DNA of 64,000 nt. It comes from Embleya sp042956465 (GTDB lineage Bacteria; Actinomycetota; Actinomycetes; Streptomycetales; Streptomycetaceae). Of the stretch, positions 16,510-24,909 are shown piece after piece. Below the pieces are notes generated by a model. That model was not told the origin of the DNA. It made no database searches and saw only the letters and a list, made by a program, of their open reading frames with translations. The stretch lies in NCBI RefSeq assembly GCF_042956465.1, contig NZ_JBIBGL010000012.1, positions 1 to 64,000 of the forward strand, read 5' to 3'. Position numbers and translations under genes: made by a program. How positions within the stretch are numbered: position 1 is the first letter of the stretch; every line of letters starts with the position of its first letter.

Positions 16510-17454
16510 TCAGCCGCCCAGGACCGCGGCGACCCGACGGGCGGATTCGTCCTCGTTCGCCCGCACCCGTGCCAGCGCCGCCGCCTCGCGTTCGATCGCC
16601 TGCCGCTGGTAGGCCACGTCGACCGCGTACCAGGTGCCCGCCACGTTGTGCTCTGTCCGGCAGGCCACCGTCGCGCTCGCCGCGGCGATCTCGCGCGCAC
16701 TCGGCGCGGGCGTGTCCCACGCCGGATCGCCGCCAGCCGCCAACGGGTCGGGGTAGTCGAACCCCTTCGCGCGCATGCAGGTCGACCACCGCGCCAGCAC
16801 CCGAAGCACCCGCGGGTCGGCCCGCGACCGCTCGAACGACTCCACGTCCAGCCGACTCGGCAGCGCCGCGCGCTCCAGCACCGGATCCACGCCCAGCGCG
16901 AACCGCGCCTGGCCCAGGCAGCCCGGCCCCGGCCGATCGGTGCCCTCGGTCGGCGCCGGCGGCTCACCGTCCGCCCCGGCCGCGCCGTACAGCGCCACCG
17001 CCAGCTCCCGGCTCGGCGCCGGCGCGCTCGGCTTGGCCGTACCGCCGGCGACGGAGCCCGGCGGCCGAAAGCCCCACGTGGCCACCTCGACCGGGTCGCC
17101 CACCCCGTAGCGGCGCTCGGTGCGCGACTTCAACACCGGTCCGCCGTCGGCGGCCGGCGGTGTCGGGTAGGTCAGGCCCAGCCGGGCCAGGCAGTCCCGG
17201 ATCAGCACGGACTCGGCCGAGGCCCGCCGGGCGCGCTGTTCCGGGGTCGGCAGGTAGGCCGCGATCGGCAGGTCGAGCCCGGTCACCTCGCCGCTCACCG
17301 GAGTCGCCGTCGCCGGCGGCGGGGCGCCCGACGCGAGGTCGGCCGCGGGCGGGCGGTCGCCGCGGTCGCCGGCTCCGGTGCACCCGGCCAGTGCCAGGCA
17401 CAGCACCGCGATCGCGGCCGACCCGCGGCGCCGGCCCCCTACTGCGCGGTCCAA
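16510..17454 (-). CDS. Secreted lipoprotein, function unknown
   Basis: This 314-residue predicted lipoprotein has a short Arg-rich n-region, hydrophobic core, and lipobox LALAGC with Cys25. The mature part is Pro/Ala-rich, then has CLARLGLTYPTPP and CMRAKGFDYPDP segments and a helical C-terminus with paired Cys residues. This pattern resembles a family of uncharacterised Streptomyces lipoproteins. I chose TTG at 17454 because it is the only in-frame start giving a signal peptide with a charged n-region; it overlaps the upstream I36-like gene by 16 bases, suggesting coupling. No enzymatic motif is visible. Confidence 0.7.
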   Translation of the reverse strand: MDRAVGGRRRGSAAIAVLCLALAGCTGAGDRGDRPPAADLASGAPPPATATPVSGEVTGLDLPIAAYLPTPEQRARRASAESVLIRDCLARLGLTYPTPPAADGGPVLKSRTERRYGVGDPVEVATWGFRPPGSVAGGTAKPSAPAPSRELAVALYGAAGADGEPPAPTEGTDRPGPGCLGQARFALGVDPVLERAALPSRLDVESFERSRADPRVLRVLARWSTCMRAKGFDYPDPLAAGGDPAWDTPAPSAREIAAASATVACRTEHNVAGTWYAVDVAYQRQAIEREAAALARVRANEDESARRVAAVLGG

Positions 17455-17843
17455 CTGCCGGACGCGTTGTTGTTCTTCAGCGCCGGGTCGAGATTGGCCG
17501 TCGACTTCGGGCCGATCTCCTGGACCGGACCCTGGTAGTTGCTGCCGTAGTAGATCCGCAGGATGTGCGTCGGGTCGTTGTTCCACACCGACGCGGCGTT
17601 GTTCTTCACCGGCACCCCCGTGCCGCTGCTGCCGTCCGGGGACCGCATGAAGGTGTAACCGGCGTAGTTGGCCATGTTGTACCGGTGATCGAAGCGCGCA
17701 CCCTTGGTGTTCGAGTTGTAGTACAGACACGCGTCCCCGTCGTTGCACGCGCCGTCCCCCTCGGCGACCGCCGGTGCCGCACCGGCCGCGAGGACCAGCG
17801 CGGCGGCCACCGCACCCGCACCGAGGCCACGATTGCTGCGCAT
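17439..17843 (-). CDS. Secreted peptidase inhibitor family I36-like protein
   Basis: This 134-residue exported protein has a signal peptide of about 27 residues (MRSNRG, hydrophobic Ala/Val core, ending PAVA). The mature chain begins EGDGACNDGDACLYYNSN and has the Cys-Cys start, Tyr/Asn-rich beta-strands and DPTHILRIYYGSNYQG seen in I36/beta-gamma-crystallin-like inhibitors of Streptomyces. Metalloprotease inhibition is known for the type member only and is an inference here. GGGGGA is eight bases before the ATG at 17843. The downstream lipoprotein gene overlaps its end. Confidence 0.78.
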   Translation of the reverse strand: MRSNRGLGAGAVAAALVLAAGAAPAVAEGDGACNDGDACLYYNSNTKGARFDHRYNMANYAGYTFMRSPDGSSGTGVPVKNNAASVWNNDPTHILRIYYGSNYQGPVQEIGPKSTANLDPALKNNNASGSWTAQ

Positions 17844-18088
17844 ACCCGATTCCCCCTTGCCCCGTTGCCCGCAGGCCCGATTTCCGGGCCCGGGTCCGAT
17901 TCGTCGGTCGAGTCGGCGGGCCGAGTCACCCGGTCGCATCCGAGCGGGACAGGCCCGACGAGTCAAGAGAAAACACACCTTCGCTACTCCCGGTAATGAC
18001 ATGCACACGTGATTCTCGCCACACCGTTCGAGTCGCAGGCGCGAGCGGGTCGGGTTTGCGCACCGGGATGCGTGGCTAGGGTCGGGGC

Positions 18089-19555
18089 ATGAGTGCTCCC
18101 CCTCCCGCCGGTGTCCTGGTCGCGTCCAATCGTGGTCCCGTGTCCTTCTCCCTGGAGGACGACGGCAGGCTTTCGGTGAGCCGCGGCGGCGGCGGACTCG
18201 TGTCCGGACTGTCCACCGCCGGGCAGGGAACCGGCGCCGTGTGGGTCTGCTCGGCGCTCGGCGAGGCCGATCGCACCGCGACCCGGGCCGCTCCCTCGGG
18301 CCGGCTGGATCTCGCCGGTCACGACACCGGCGGCCTGGCGGTGCGGATGCTCGACATCGACCCCGGCACCTTCGCCCGGGCGTACAACGCCATAGCGAAT
18401 TCGACCCTGTGGTTCGTCCACCACCTGCTCTACGACACCCCGTCCAAGCCGGTCTTCGACGCGCGCTTCCGCAAGGAATGGGCCTCCTACGAGGCGTACA
18501 ACCAGGCCTTCGCGGAGGCGCTGGCCGACGAGGCCGCCGAGGGCGCCAAGGTGGTCGTGCAGGACTACCACCTGACCCTGGTGCCGGTGCTGCTGCGCCG
18601 GCTGCGTCCGGATCTGCGGATCGGGCACTTCTCGCACACCCCGTGGGCGCCGCCGGACTACTTCCGGCTGCTGCCCGACGACATCGCGCGGTTCGTCCTG
18701 GAGGGCGTGCTCGGCGCCGACCACGCGGGCTTCTTGACCCGGCGCTGGGCGCTCGCCTTCCTGGACTGCTGCGCCGACGTGCTCGGCGCGACGGTGGACC
18801 GGGACGCGATGACCGTCACGCATGCGGGCCATGTGACCGAGATCGGCGTGCACGGCCTGGGTGCGGATGCCGAGTTCCTGCGCGAGCGGGCGTCGCGTGC
18901 CGACGTGGACACCCGGCTCGCCGGACTGCGCGAGGCGGTGGGCGATCGCCGGGTGATCGTCCGGGTGGACCGCACCGAACTGTCCAAGAACATCGTCCGG
19001 GGCCTGCTCGCCTATCGCGAGCTGCTGCGCACCCGACCGGAATGGCTCGGTCGGGTGGTGCACGTCGCGTTCGCCTACCCCTCCCGGCACGACCTGCCGG
19101 AGTACCGCGAGTACACCGCGGCGGTGCAGCGGGTGGCCAAGGAGATCGACGACGAATTCGGCACCGGCGACTGGCAGCCGCTGATCCTGCACGTCAACGA
19201 CGACTTCCCGCGCTCGCTCGCGGCGTACCGATTGGCCGACGTCGCGCTGGTGAACCCGATCCGGGACGGGATGAACCTGGTCGCCAAGGAGGTGCCGGTC
19301 GTCTCGCTCCTGGACGAGGCGCACGGGGGCTGTGCGCTGGTGCTCTCGCGCGAGGCGGGAGCGTGCGAGGAACTCGGCGAGGACTCGATCGTGGTCAACC
19401 CGTTCGACGTCTCGCAGACCACCGAGGCGCTGCACACGGCGCTCACGATGGACTCGACCGAGCGGCTGCAGCGGACCAAGCGGCTGGCCGCCGCCGCGGT
19501 CGCGCTGAACCCGCAGCAGTGGTTCCTGGAGCAGTTGGACGCGCTCGGCAAGTAG
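18089..19555 (+). CDS. otsA: Trehalose-6-phosphate synthase OtsA
   Basis: OtsA is a GT20 glycosyltransferase making trehalose 6-phosphate from a nucleotide-glucose and glucose 6-phosphate. It is 488 residues, full length. Visible features are VLVASNRGPVSF at the N-terminus, the Gly-rich SRGGGGLVSGL loop, QDYHLTLVPVLLRR, FSHTPWAPPDYF, RVDRTELSKNI and the C-terminal nucleotide site PIRDGMNLVAKE with SREAGACEELG. Start ATG at 18089. It works with otsB, 13.6 kb upstream, to make trehalose for osmotic and desiccation protection and spores. Two strong hairpins follow the stop. Confidence 0.96.
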   Translation: MSAPPPAGVLVASNRGPVSFSLEDDGRLSVSRGGGGLVSGLSTAGQGTGAVWVCSALGEADRTATRAAPSGRLDLAGHDTGGLAVRMLDIDPGTFARAYNAIANSTLWFVHHLLYDTPSKPVFDARFRKEWASYEAYNQAFAEALADEAAEGAKVVVQDYHLTLVPVLLRRLRPDLRIGHFSHTPWAPPDYFRLLPDDIARFVLEGVLGADHAGFLTRRWALAFLDCCADVLGATVDRDAMTVTHAGHVTEIGVHGLGADAEFLRERASRADVDTRLAGLREAVGDRRVIVRVDRTELSKNIVRGLLAYRELLRTRPEWLGRVVHVAFAYPSRHDLPEYREYTAAVQRVAKEIDDEFGTGDWQPLILHVNDDFPRSLAAYRLADVALVNPIRDGMNLVAKEVPVVSLLDEAHGGCALVLSREAGACEELGEDSIVVNPFDVSQTTEALHTALTMDSTERLQRTKRLAAAAVALNPQQWFLEQLDALGK

Positions 19556-19581
19556 GCACTGCGGGCCGCCGCCCGCAGTGC
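19556..19581 (+). terminator. Hairpin directly after otsA
   Basis: A perfect 11-bp stem (19556-19566 with 19571-19581; arm GCACTGCGGGC) with a CGCC loop begins immediately after the otsA stop. It is the first of two tandem hairpins between convergent genes. Confidence 0.7.
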
Positions 19582-19587
19582 CGACAC

Positions 19588-19626
19588 CCGCCCGCGCCCG
19601 CCGGTTCGACCGGTGGGCGCGGGCGG
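19588..19626. terminator. Second, 18-bp hairpin between otsA and the LPXTG gene
   Basis: Bases 19588-19605 pair with 19609-19626 over 18 positions (one G-T wobble) around a TCG loop. It lies six bases beyond the stop of the LPXTG protein gene on the minus strand and can terminate both convergent transcripts. Confidence 0.75.
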
Positions 19627-19632
19627 TCGGGC

Positions 19633-20811
19633 TCAGGCCGCCGTGGGCGGGGTGGCGCGGCGGCGGCGGGTGATCAGCACGGCCACCGTGCCGGTGCCGA
19701 TCAGGGCGACACCGGCGACACCCGCGCCGACCAGGCCGGCCGGTCCGGTCAGCGGCAGGCTGCCGCCGCCGGACTTGCCCGCGCCGCCGCTCGCCCCGCT
19801 CGACCCGCTCGACCCACTTGTGCCCGCGGTTGTGCCGCCGCCGGTGGTCGTCGCGCCGGTCGTGCCCGAGGTGCCGCCGCCGGTCGTGGTGCCGGCCCCG
19901 GCCGTCGCGCCGGATCCGGTCGTGGCCGAGCCGCCCTTGAAGGAGACCTTCACGAACGCGTCCTGGCTGCGGTCGGGCGAGCCGTGCGCGGCCATGGTCA
20001 GCACGTAGCACTCGGTCCGGAGGCAGTCGACGTCCTTGCCCGCGCCGTTCTTGTAGGTCGCCTTGACGTCGGTGAGGGTGGCCGAGAACGTGCCGTCCGG
20101 GTTGATCCCGTCCGGGCCGTACGCCTTGAGCCACTTCGAGGCGCCGTAGTTGCCCGCGTTGGTGGTCCAGTCGGCCTCCTTGGGCCCGAACACCACGTAG
20201 ATCCCGTTGCCGCTGCCGGCCGCGTAGCCGGAGCCCTCGACCGTGATCGACGTGCCCGCCGGGTCCAGGCCGGTGCTCGGCGTGACGGTCAGCTTCGCGC
20301 CGCCGGCCGCCGCCCGCGGTGCGGCCTGCGCGAGTTGCGCCGGTGCCGCCGGTGCGGTGGCGCGCAGCGATCGGGGGGCACCGCCGGGCGCGGTCGCGGC
20401 GAAGGTCAGCGCGACCTCGGCGGTCGGTCCGCCCTCGACGCCGACCCGGACCTCGAACGCGGGCGCGTCCGGAGCGAATCCGGTGCCCACCCGCAGCGGC
20501 GTTGCGACGACGCCCTGCCCGTCGGCGGCGAGCGTGCGGCTGCCCGCCCGGTCGGCGGTGTCGCCGCCGTACAGCGCGACGGTGACCCGGGCACCGGGGG
20601 CGAAGCCGCGGCCCACGACGGTGATCTCGTCGCCGGCCGGGGCCAGTGCGGTGCTGCGCGACACGGTCGCGGTGGGTCCGGCCGGGCTCTCGGCACGGGT
20701 GTCGGCGGGTGCGGCCGAGGCAACGGCGGCGGCGCTCAGCACGCCGGCGGCGGCCAGGCCGAGCACGGCGGCCGAGCCTGCGGCGCGACGGACACGGGGG
20801 GAGGTGTACAT
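19633..20811 (-). CDS. LPXTG-anchored surface protein with Ig-like and GIYV-type repeat domains
   Basis: This 392-residue wall-anchored protein has a signal peptide (about 1-34, ending VASAAP) and an IPT/Ig-like domain (about 45-145, VVGRGFAPGARVTVALYGG). One copy of a module shared with the gene at 22276 follows (about 170-295: GLDPAGTSITVEGSGY, GNGIYVVFGPK, VDCLRTECYVLTMAAHGSPD). After that come a Gly/Thr/Ser spacer and a sorting signal SLPLTG with membrane helix and RRRR tail. A sortase would link it to peptidoglycan. AGGAG is five bases before the ATG. It is the third gene of the iron-boxed surface locus, 46 bases from the DUF916-like gene. The ligand is unknown. Confidence 0.82.
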   Translation of the reverse strand: MYTSPRVRRAAGSAAVLGLAAAGVLSAAAVASAAPADTRAESPAGPTATVSRSTALAPAGDEITVVGRGFAPGARVTVALYGGDTADRAGSRTLAADGQGVVATPLRVGTGFAPDAPAFEVRVGVEGGPTAEVALTFAATAPGGAPRSLRATAPAAPAQLAQAAPRAAAGGAKLTVTPSTGLDPAGTSITVEGSGYAAGSGNGIYVVFGPKEADWTTNAGNYGASKWLKAYGPDGINPDGTFSATLTDVKATYKNGAGKDVDCLRTECYVLTMAAHGSPDRSQDAFVKVSFKGGSATTGSGATAGAGTTTGGGTSGTTGATTTGGGTTAGTSGSSGSSGASGGAGKSGGGSLPLTGPAGLVGAGVAGVALIGTGTVAVLITRRRRATPPTAA

Positions 20812-20857
20812 GTCGGCTCCTGGTGGGGTCGGGGCGGCGACGCGCGACGGCGGGTGT

Positions 20858-21919
20858 TCAGCCGGTCGGGTCGGCGGTGACTTCGGTGGGGGAGGCGGCG
20901 GCGTCCGGCGCGGTGTCGGTGTCCTTCGCGGCGGCAGCCTCGTTGGCGGCGGCGGCGGCGGCTTCGGCGGAGGAGGCGGCCGCGGCGCGGCGTCGGCGGA
21001 GCACCGTCGCGGCGTAGGCGATCAGCGCGCCGAGCAGCAGCGTGATCGCGCCGAGCAGCAGCCACGGCGGCGCCCATACGCTCGTCGACTTCGCGGTCAC
21101 CGTCGCCGGGTTGCCGGTGACCTCGACGTCCGCGGTGAGTCGACCGGCCGGGAAGACGCCATCGAAGCGCTGCACCACCTCGTGCGTCGCCCCCGGCAGC
21201 AGCTCGGGCAGGGCGGCTCGGGCGGGGCCGCCCAGTCGCCAACCGCCGGGCCCGGAGACGGTGGTCTCGACGCCCGCCGTGGTGCGTACGTTGCCGGTGT
21301 TGCGCACCCGGTAGCGCACGACCGCCTCGGCGCCGCCGAACATCGCGATCGGGTTGTCGTAGGACAGCCGCAGGTCCTCGATCGCCAGGCGCGGTACGGC
21401 GGGGCCGTCCACGCGCAGGTAGATCCGGGCGCCGACGCGTCGGTCCACGTCGAATCGTTGTTGTCCCGGGCCGGTCGCCTCGGCCTTGATCGAGGCGACG
21501 ATGGCGCCGGTGTGGTCGCCGGGGCTCGCGTCCGCCGGGACGGTCAACCGGAACGGGATGTCCGCGCGTTTGCCCGGCGCCACCGTGTACGACTCGGCGT
21601 CGAAGCCGATCCACGCACCGACATCCTTCGGTTGCTCGGCGGCGGTCAACAGGGTCATCCCGCCGTCGGCGGCGAGCACGGCGTCGGTGGCGTACACGCG
21701 CAGCGTCAGCGGCTTGTCCCCGAAGTTGGACACGCCGACCACGTCGACCAGGGTCTGCCCCGGCGCGGCGGTCAACACGAAGTGGTCGCGTCCGCCCGCC
21801 GGTTGCACGCCCCAGGTGAACTCGTCGGCGGCCCGGGCGGGTGCCGCGAGTGCGACGAGTGCGGTGAGGGGCGCGATGGTGGCGAACAGGGCGCACAACA
21901 GGCGGGCGGCGGCGCGCAT
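20858..21919 (-). CDS. DUF916-like membrane protein (WxL-interacting type)
   Basis: This 353-residue type I membrane protein has a signal peptide (1-30). Two extracellular Ig-like domains follow: about 31-140, with VQPAGGRDHFVLTAAPGQT, VVGVSNFGDKPLTLRV and DASPGDHTGAIVAS, and about 145-275, with RYRVRNTGNVRTTAGV. A membrane helix at about 285-310 (PWLLLGAITLLLGALIAYA) precedes a basic and then Ala-rich cytoplasmic tail. The first domain has the DUF916 pattern found in the membrane partner of WxL surface proteins of Firmicutes. AAGGAG is ten bases before ATG 21919. It stands between the WxL-like and LPXTG genes, the usual gene trio. Confidence 0.75.
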   Translation of the reverse strand: MRAAARLLCALFATIAPLTALVALAAPARAADEFTWGVQPAGGRDHFVLTAAPGQTLVDVVGVSNFGDKPLTLRVYATDAVLAADGGMTLLTAAEQPKDVGAWIGFDAESYTVAPGKRADIPFRLTVPADASPGDHTGAIVASIKAEATGPGQQRFDVDRRVGARIYLRVDGPAVPRLAIEDLRLSYDNPIAMFGGAEAVVRYRVRNTGNVRTTAGVETTVSGPGGWRLGGPARAALPELLPGATHEVVQRFDGVFPAGRLTADVEVTGNPATVTAKSTSVWAPPWLLLGAITLLLGALIAYAATVLRRRRAAAASSAEAAAAAANEAAAAKDTDTAPDAAASPTEVTADPTG

Positions 21920-21960
21920 GGGGGTGGGGCTCCTTTGTCGGGCGCCTTCGGCGCCGGCTC

Positions 21961-22022
21961 GCGAGGGACCGCTTCGTTCTCTCCCCCGCTTCGCTCCTCC
22001 GAGAAGAAAAGCGGTCCCTCGC
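21961..22022. repeat. Long inverted repeat in the gap before the DUF916-like gene
   Basis: Arms 21961-21974 (GCGAGGGACCGCTT) and 22009-22022 are perfect complements with a 34-base C/T-rich centre. It lies 40-100 bases upstream of the DUF916-like start codon on the transcribed strand. It could be an attenuator between the first and second genes of the locus or part of a small decayed element. Confidence 0.6.
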
Positions 22023-22025
22023 TCG

Positions 22026-22066
22026 GGACTTCGTGTCCCTGCGTTTCGCCCCGGGTCACGAAGTCC
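22026..22066. repeat. Second inverted repeat adjacent to the first
   Basis: Arms 22026-22035 (GGACTTCGTG) and 22057-22066 (CACGAAGTCC) pair perfectly over 10 bp around a 21-base centre. It begins four bases after the previous inverted repeat. The rest of the 356-base gap (22067-22275) shows no ORF or recognised element. Confidence 0.5.
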
Positions 22067-22275
22067 ACGCTTGCGGCTCCGCCGCTCTCCGCGCTGCGCG
22101 CGTCGATCACCGGGGGCCGCCGGGTCGGGGGCGCCGACGCGCCGGGCGGTGGGTCGGCGCTGCCGGGATTCGCCGGACACGGGCTGGGGCGGCGCGGTGG
22201 GGCACCCCCCGACTCGGCGGCGGCGGGGGATGGCCGTCGGCGGCGAGTCGGGGGATGGTCCGGTCCGGGAAGGGG

Positions 22276-23673
22276 TCAGATGAGGGTCAGGGTCAAGGTG
22301 CCGGTGTAGGTGCCGGGCACGGTGATGCCGGGGACGCCGAGCTTCAGGGCGCCCGCACATTCGAACGAACCGGCGCTCGCGCCGGCCGCGGACGAGCACA
22401 GGGTGCGCGGTCGACCCAGGCCGGTGCCGGGTTCGGCCTTGGCGCCCGCGGTGACCTGCGGGGTGGCGCCGCCGGTGGGCAGCGTGCCGGTGACCGACTT
22501 CGCGGTGGGCGTCCAGCCGAGGTTGTCGCCGACGATCCGGCCGCCGGCCGCGGTCAGGTCGCTGGCCTGGCCGGTCAGCGTCCAGCCCGCGTTGGTGCCG
22601 CGCGCGTCGGAGACCGTGAGCGGGTTGAGTGCGCCGCCGGTGAAGGCGTCCTTGCCGTTCAGGGTGACGCCCGGGAGCGCGACGTCGGTGCCGCCGACGC
22701 CCAGGGTCAGCGGGCCGCCCTGCACGTCGGTGGTGATCACCTGGTAGCCGGTACCGGGGCCCGGCGGGACCGTCGGGGCCTTGAACGCGACCGGCAGGAA
22801 GGTGTCCTGGCTGCGGTCGGGCGAGCCGTGCGCGGCGAAGGTGACCACGTGGCACGTGGTGACGGAGCAGTCGAACTCGACGCCGTCCTTGTTCTTGTAC
22901 TTGGCCTTCATGCCGTCCAGGGTCAGCGTGAAGCTGCCGTCGGCGTTCAGCTTGGCCTGGCCCGGCGAGGCGGCCGGGTTGGTGCGCACCCACTTGGTCG
23001 CCTGGTACGGCGCCGGGTTGGTGTTCCAGTCGGCGTTCTTGGGGCCGAACGCGACGTAGATGCCGTTGCCGCCGTCGCGGACGGGGTCGAAGCCGGTGCC
23101 GGTGACGGTGAACGTCTGGCCGGCCGGGTCGGCGCCGGCGGCCGGGGTCACCGCGAGCCCGGGTGTCCGCACGGGCGGCGTGCCGTTCTTGAACGCGATC
23201 GGCGTGAAGGTGTCCTGGCTGCGGTCGGTCATGCTCGCGCCGTGCGCGGCGAAGGTGACGACCCGGCACTCCTGCTTCAGGCAGTCCACCTCCTTGCCGT
23301 TGCCGTCGGTGTACTTCGCCTTGATGTCGAGCGTCGTGGTGAAGGCGCCGTCGGCGCTCATCTTGCTGCCCGCGACCCACGCCTGGGCGCTGTAGGCACC
23401 CGCGTTGCCGTAGTAGTCGTCGATCTTGGGTCCGAACAGGACGTAGACCCCGTTGCCCGAGTTGCGCACCTTGTCGAAACCCGTGCCGTTGACGGTGATC
23501 GTGGCGCCGTCCGGGTCGACGTCGACGGCGGGCGACACACTCACGGACGGGGTCGTGGCGGCCTGCGCGGGCGAGGCCAGGCTCACGCCGGCCAGCGCCA
23601 GCGCGGCGGTTGCGCCCATCGCCCCGAAGCGGATCAAGCGGTTCGCGGGCTGGGGCCGCGCTCCGTTCGTCAT
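22276..23673 (-). CDS. Secreted WxL-like surface protein with two GIYV-type repeat modules
   Basis: This 465-residue exported protein has a signal peptide 1-38 (ASPAQA then ATTPS). Two copies of a module of about 120 residues follow. Each has DPDGATITVNGTGF-like and DPAGQTFTVTGTGF starts, then NGVYVLFGPK or NGIYVAFGPK, a Cys pair (DCLKQEC; DCSVTTC) and AAHGSPDRSQDTF. The C-terminal third (about 300-465) resembles a WxL domain: LTVSDARGTNAGWTLTGQ with W-T-L, and a terminal GTYTGTLTLTLI strand. WxL domains bind peptidoglycan without covalent anchoring. ATG 23673 is chosen over ATG 23688 since GGAGG is eight bases before it. An iron box lies 82 bases upstream. Confidence 0.78.
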   Translation of the reverse strand: MTNGARPQPANRLIRFGAMGATAALALAGVSLASPAQAATTPSVSVSPAVDVDPDGATITVNGTGFDKVRNSGNGVYVLFGPKIDDYYGNAGAYSAQAWVAGSKMSADGAFTTTLDIKAKYTDGNGKEVDCLKQECRVVTFAAHGASMTDRSQDTFTPIAFKNGTPPVRTPGLAVTPAAGADPAGQTFTVTGTGFDPVRDGGNGIYVAFGPKNADWNTNPAPYQATKWVRTNPAASPGQAKLNADGSFTLTLDGMKAKYKNKDGVEFDCSVTTCHVVTFAAHGSPDRSQDTFLPVAFKAPTVPPGPGTGYQVITTDVQGGPLTLGVGGTDVALPGVTLNGKDAFTGGALNPLTVSDARGTNAGWTLTGQASDLTAAGGRIVGDNLGWTPTAKSVTGTLPTGGATPQVTAGAKAEPGTGLGRPRTLCSSAAGASAGSFECAGALKLGVPGITVPGTYTGTLTLTLI

Positions 23674-23754
23674 CCTTGGCTCCTCCATCTGGCAGTGTGC
23701 ACAGTGCGGCGCCCGGACCTATTAGCGGTAGGTCCGGGCGCCGTCCGATGCAGA

Positions 23755-23773
23755 GGAGGTAAGGCTAACCTAA
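23755..23773. promoter_or_regulatory. DtxR/IdeR/DmdR-type iron box
   Basis: GGAGGTAAGGCTAACCTAA matches the 19-base iron-box consensus TTAGGTTAGGCTAACCTAA at 16 positions. It lies 82 bases before the start of the WxL-like gene and in front of no other gene on that strand. Fe-bound DmdR1/IdeR would repress the locus, so it should be switched on by iron starvation. Confidence 0.85.
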
Positions 23774-23862
23774 TTAATGGGATCGTAAAGAGCGGATGCG
23801 GCGCCCCGGCAGCGGAGTGCGTCACACCCGGACAAGTCCGAGTACGGGTGGTGTTCCCGTGC

Positions 23863-24909
23863 CTACGCGGTGATCTGACGACGATTCAGTCGCCACAGCA
23901 GATACAGGGACGCGGCGATCGCGGCGATCCGGATCATCCCGGGCAGCAGCTCGCCGAAGCGGTCCCACGCCTCGTCCCGGGTCAGATCCGCGCCCAGGTG
24001 CCCGGTGGCGCGCATCCACATGCCGATCGCGAACGCCAGGGCGGTCGCGCCGGGGACATAGAACGCGGCGAACCGGCGTTCCTTGAGCGACCACGCGCCC
24101 GCCGTGAAGACCACCAGGTAGCCGAGCAGCACCACCACGGTCGACGCCACGATCGCACCGATCGCCATCATTGCGATCGCGAACACCTCGCGCACCTGCG
24201 TGCGCAGCGCCCCTGGACCGAACATGCCCAGTGCCGGCGTGGGTTCGGTCAGCGAGTCCTCGTCGTCCCAGGTCGCCGACGTGTCCGAGACCACGCCGAT
24301 CGGATAGGCCGGTGCGTGCAGCGAGCCGTCGCCGTACACGTCGGGGGCGGGTCGCTCCGGCGTCCCGCCCTCCGGCGGCGTGCGCCACCACAGCGGCTCC
24401 TCCTCGGGATCCGCGAGCGGGACCGGCTTGGTCGCGGCGCCGCCGGCCGCGGTCTCGGCGAGCGTGGGCGGACCGGCCGCCGGGGGCGCCTCGGGGGAGA
24501 CCCGGGGCGGCGGCGCGGCCGGCTGCGGGGCGGCCGGCTGCGGGCGGGACGGATCCGGCACGGCCGGAATCGGCGTCGCGTCCGCGCGAAAGCCCATCTG
24601 GCGCGCCACCGTGGCGTAGCGCGAACCGCGCATCGACATCGCGCCGACGCCGTCGTCGGCCCCGGCGGTGCGCAGGTCGCCGAGCCGGTACAACTCGTGG
24701 CCGACCACGGCCTCGGGGCTGCCGAGCCGATCCAGGACGACCTGCACGGTGCCGGGGGTGTGTGCGTTCAGCCGCTCGCGCTCGCTGTTGATCTGGCTGC
24801 GCAACCGCTCCACCAGTCGGGCCCGGTCGGCGGGGCGCAGTCTGCGCTGGGCGGCGTCGCCGACCTCGCCCAGGTACTGCAGAACCAGATGATCGCTCTC
24901 GAAGTTCAC
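23863..24909 (-). CDS. Integral membrane protein with N-terminal HAAS-like domain
   Basis: This 348-residue protein has a soluble N-terminal domain (about 1-80) with HAAS-like helices (SDHLVLQYLGEV, RARLVERLRSQINSERE, VVLDRLGSPEAVVGHELYRLG). Such domains sense or transduce signals for adjacent regulators. A long Pro/Ala-rich linker (about 110-195) is followed by four hydrophobic segments (about 240-262, 268-288, 296-313, 325-343). The GTG at 24909 begins the conserved part. An upstream in-frame extension has no ribosome site. It is divergent from the PF13625 gene by 227 bases. Function unknown. Confidence 0.65.
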   Translation of the reverse strand: MNFESDHLVLQYLGEVGDAAQRRLRPADRARLVERLRSQINSERERLNAHTPGTVQVVLDRLGSPEAVVGHELYRLGDLRTAGADDGVGAMSMRGSRYATVARQMGFRADATPIPAVPDPSRPQPAAPQPAAPPPRVSPEAPPAAGPPTLAETAAGGAATKPVPLADPEEEPLWWRTPPEGGTPERPAPDVYGDGSLHAPAYPIGVVSDTSATWDDEDSLTEPTPALGMFGPGALRTQVREVFAIAMMAIGAIVASTVVVLLGYLVVFTAGAWSLKERRFAAFYVPGATALAFAIGMWMRATGHLGADLTRDEAWDRFGELLPGMIRIAAIAASLYLLWRLNRRQITA

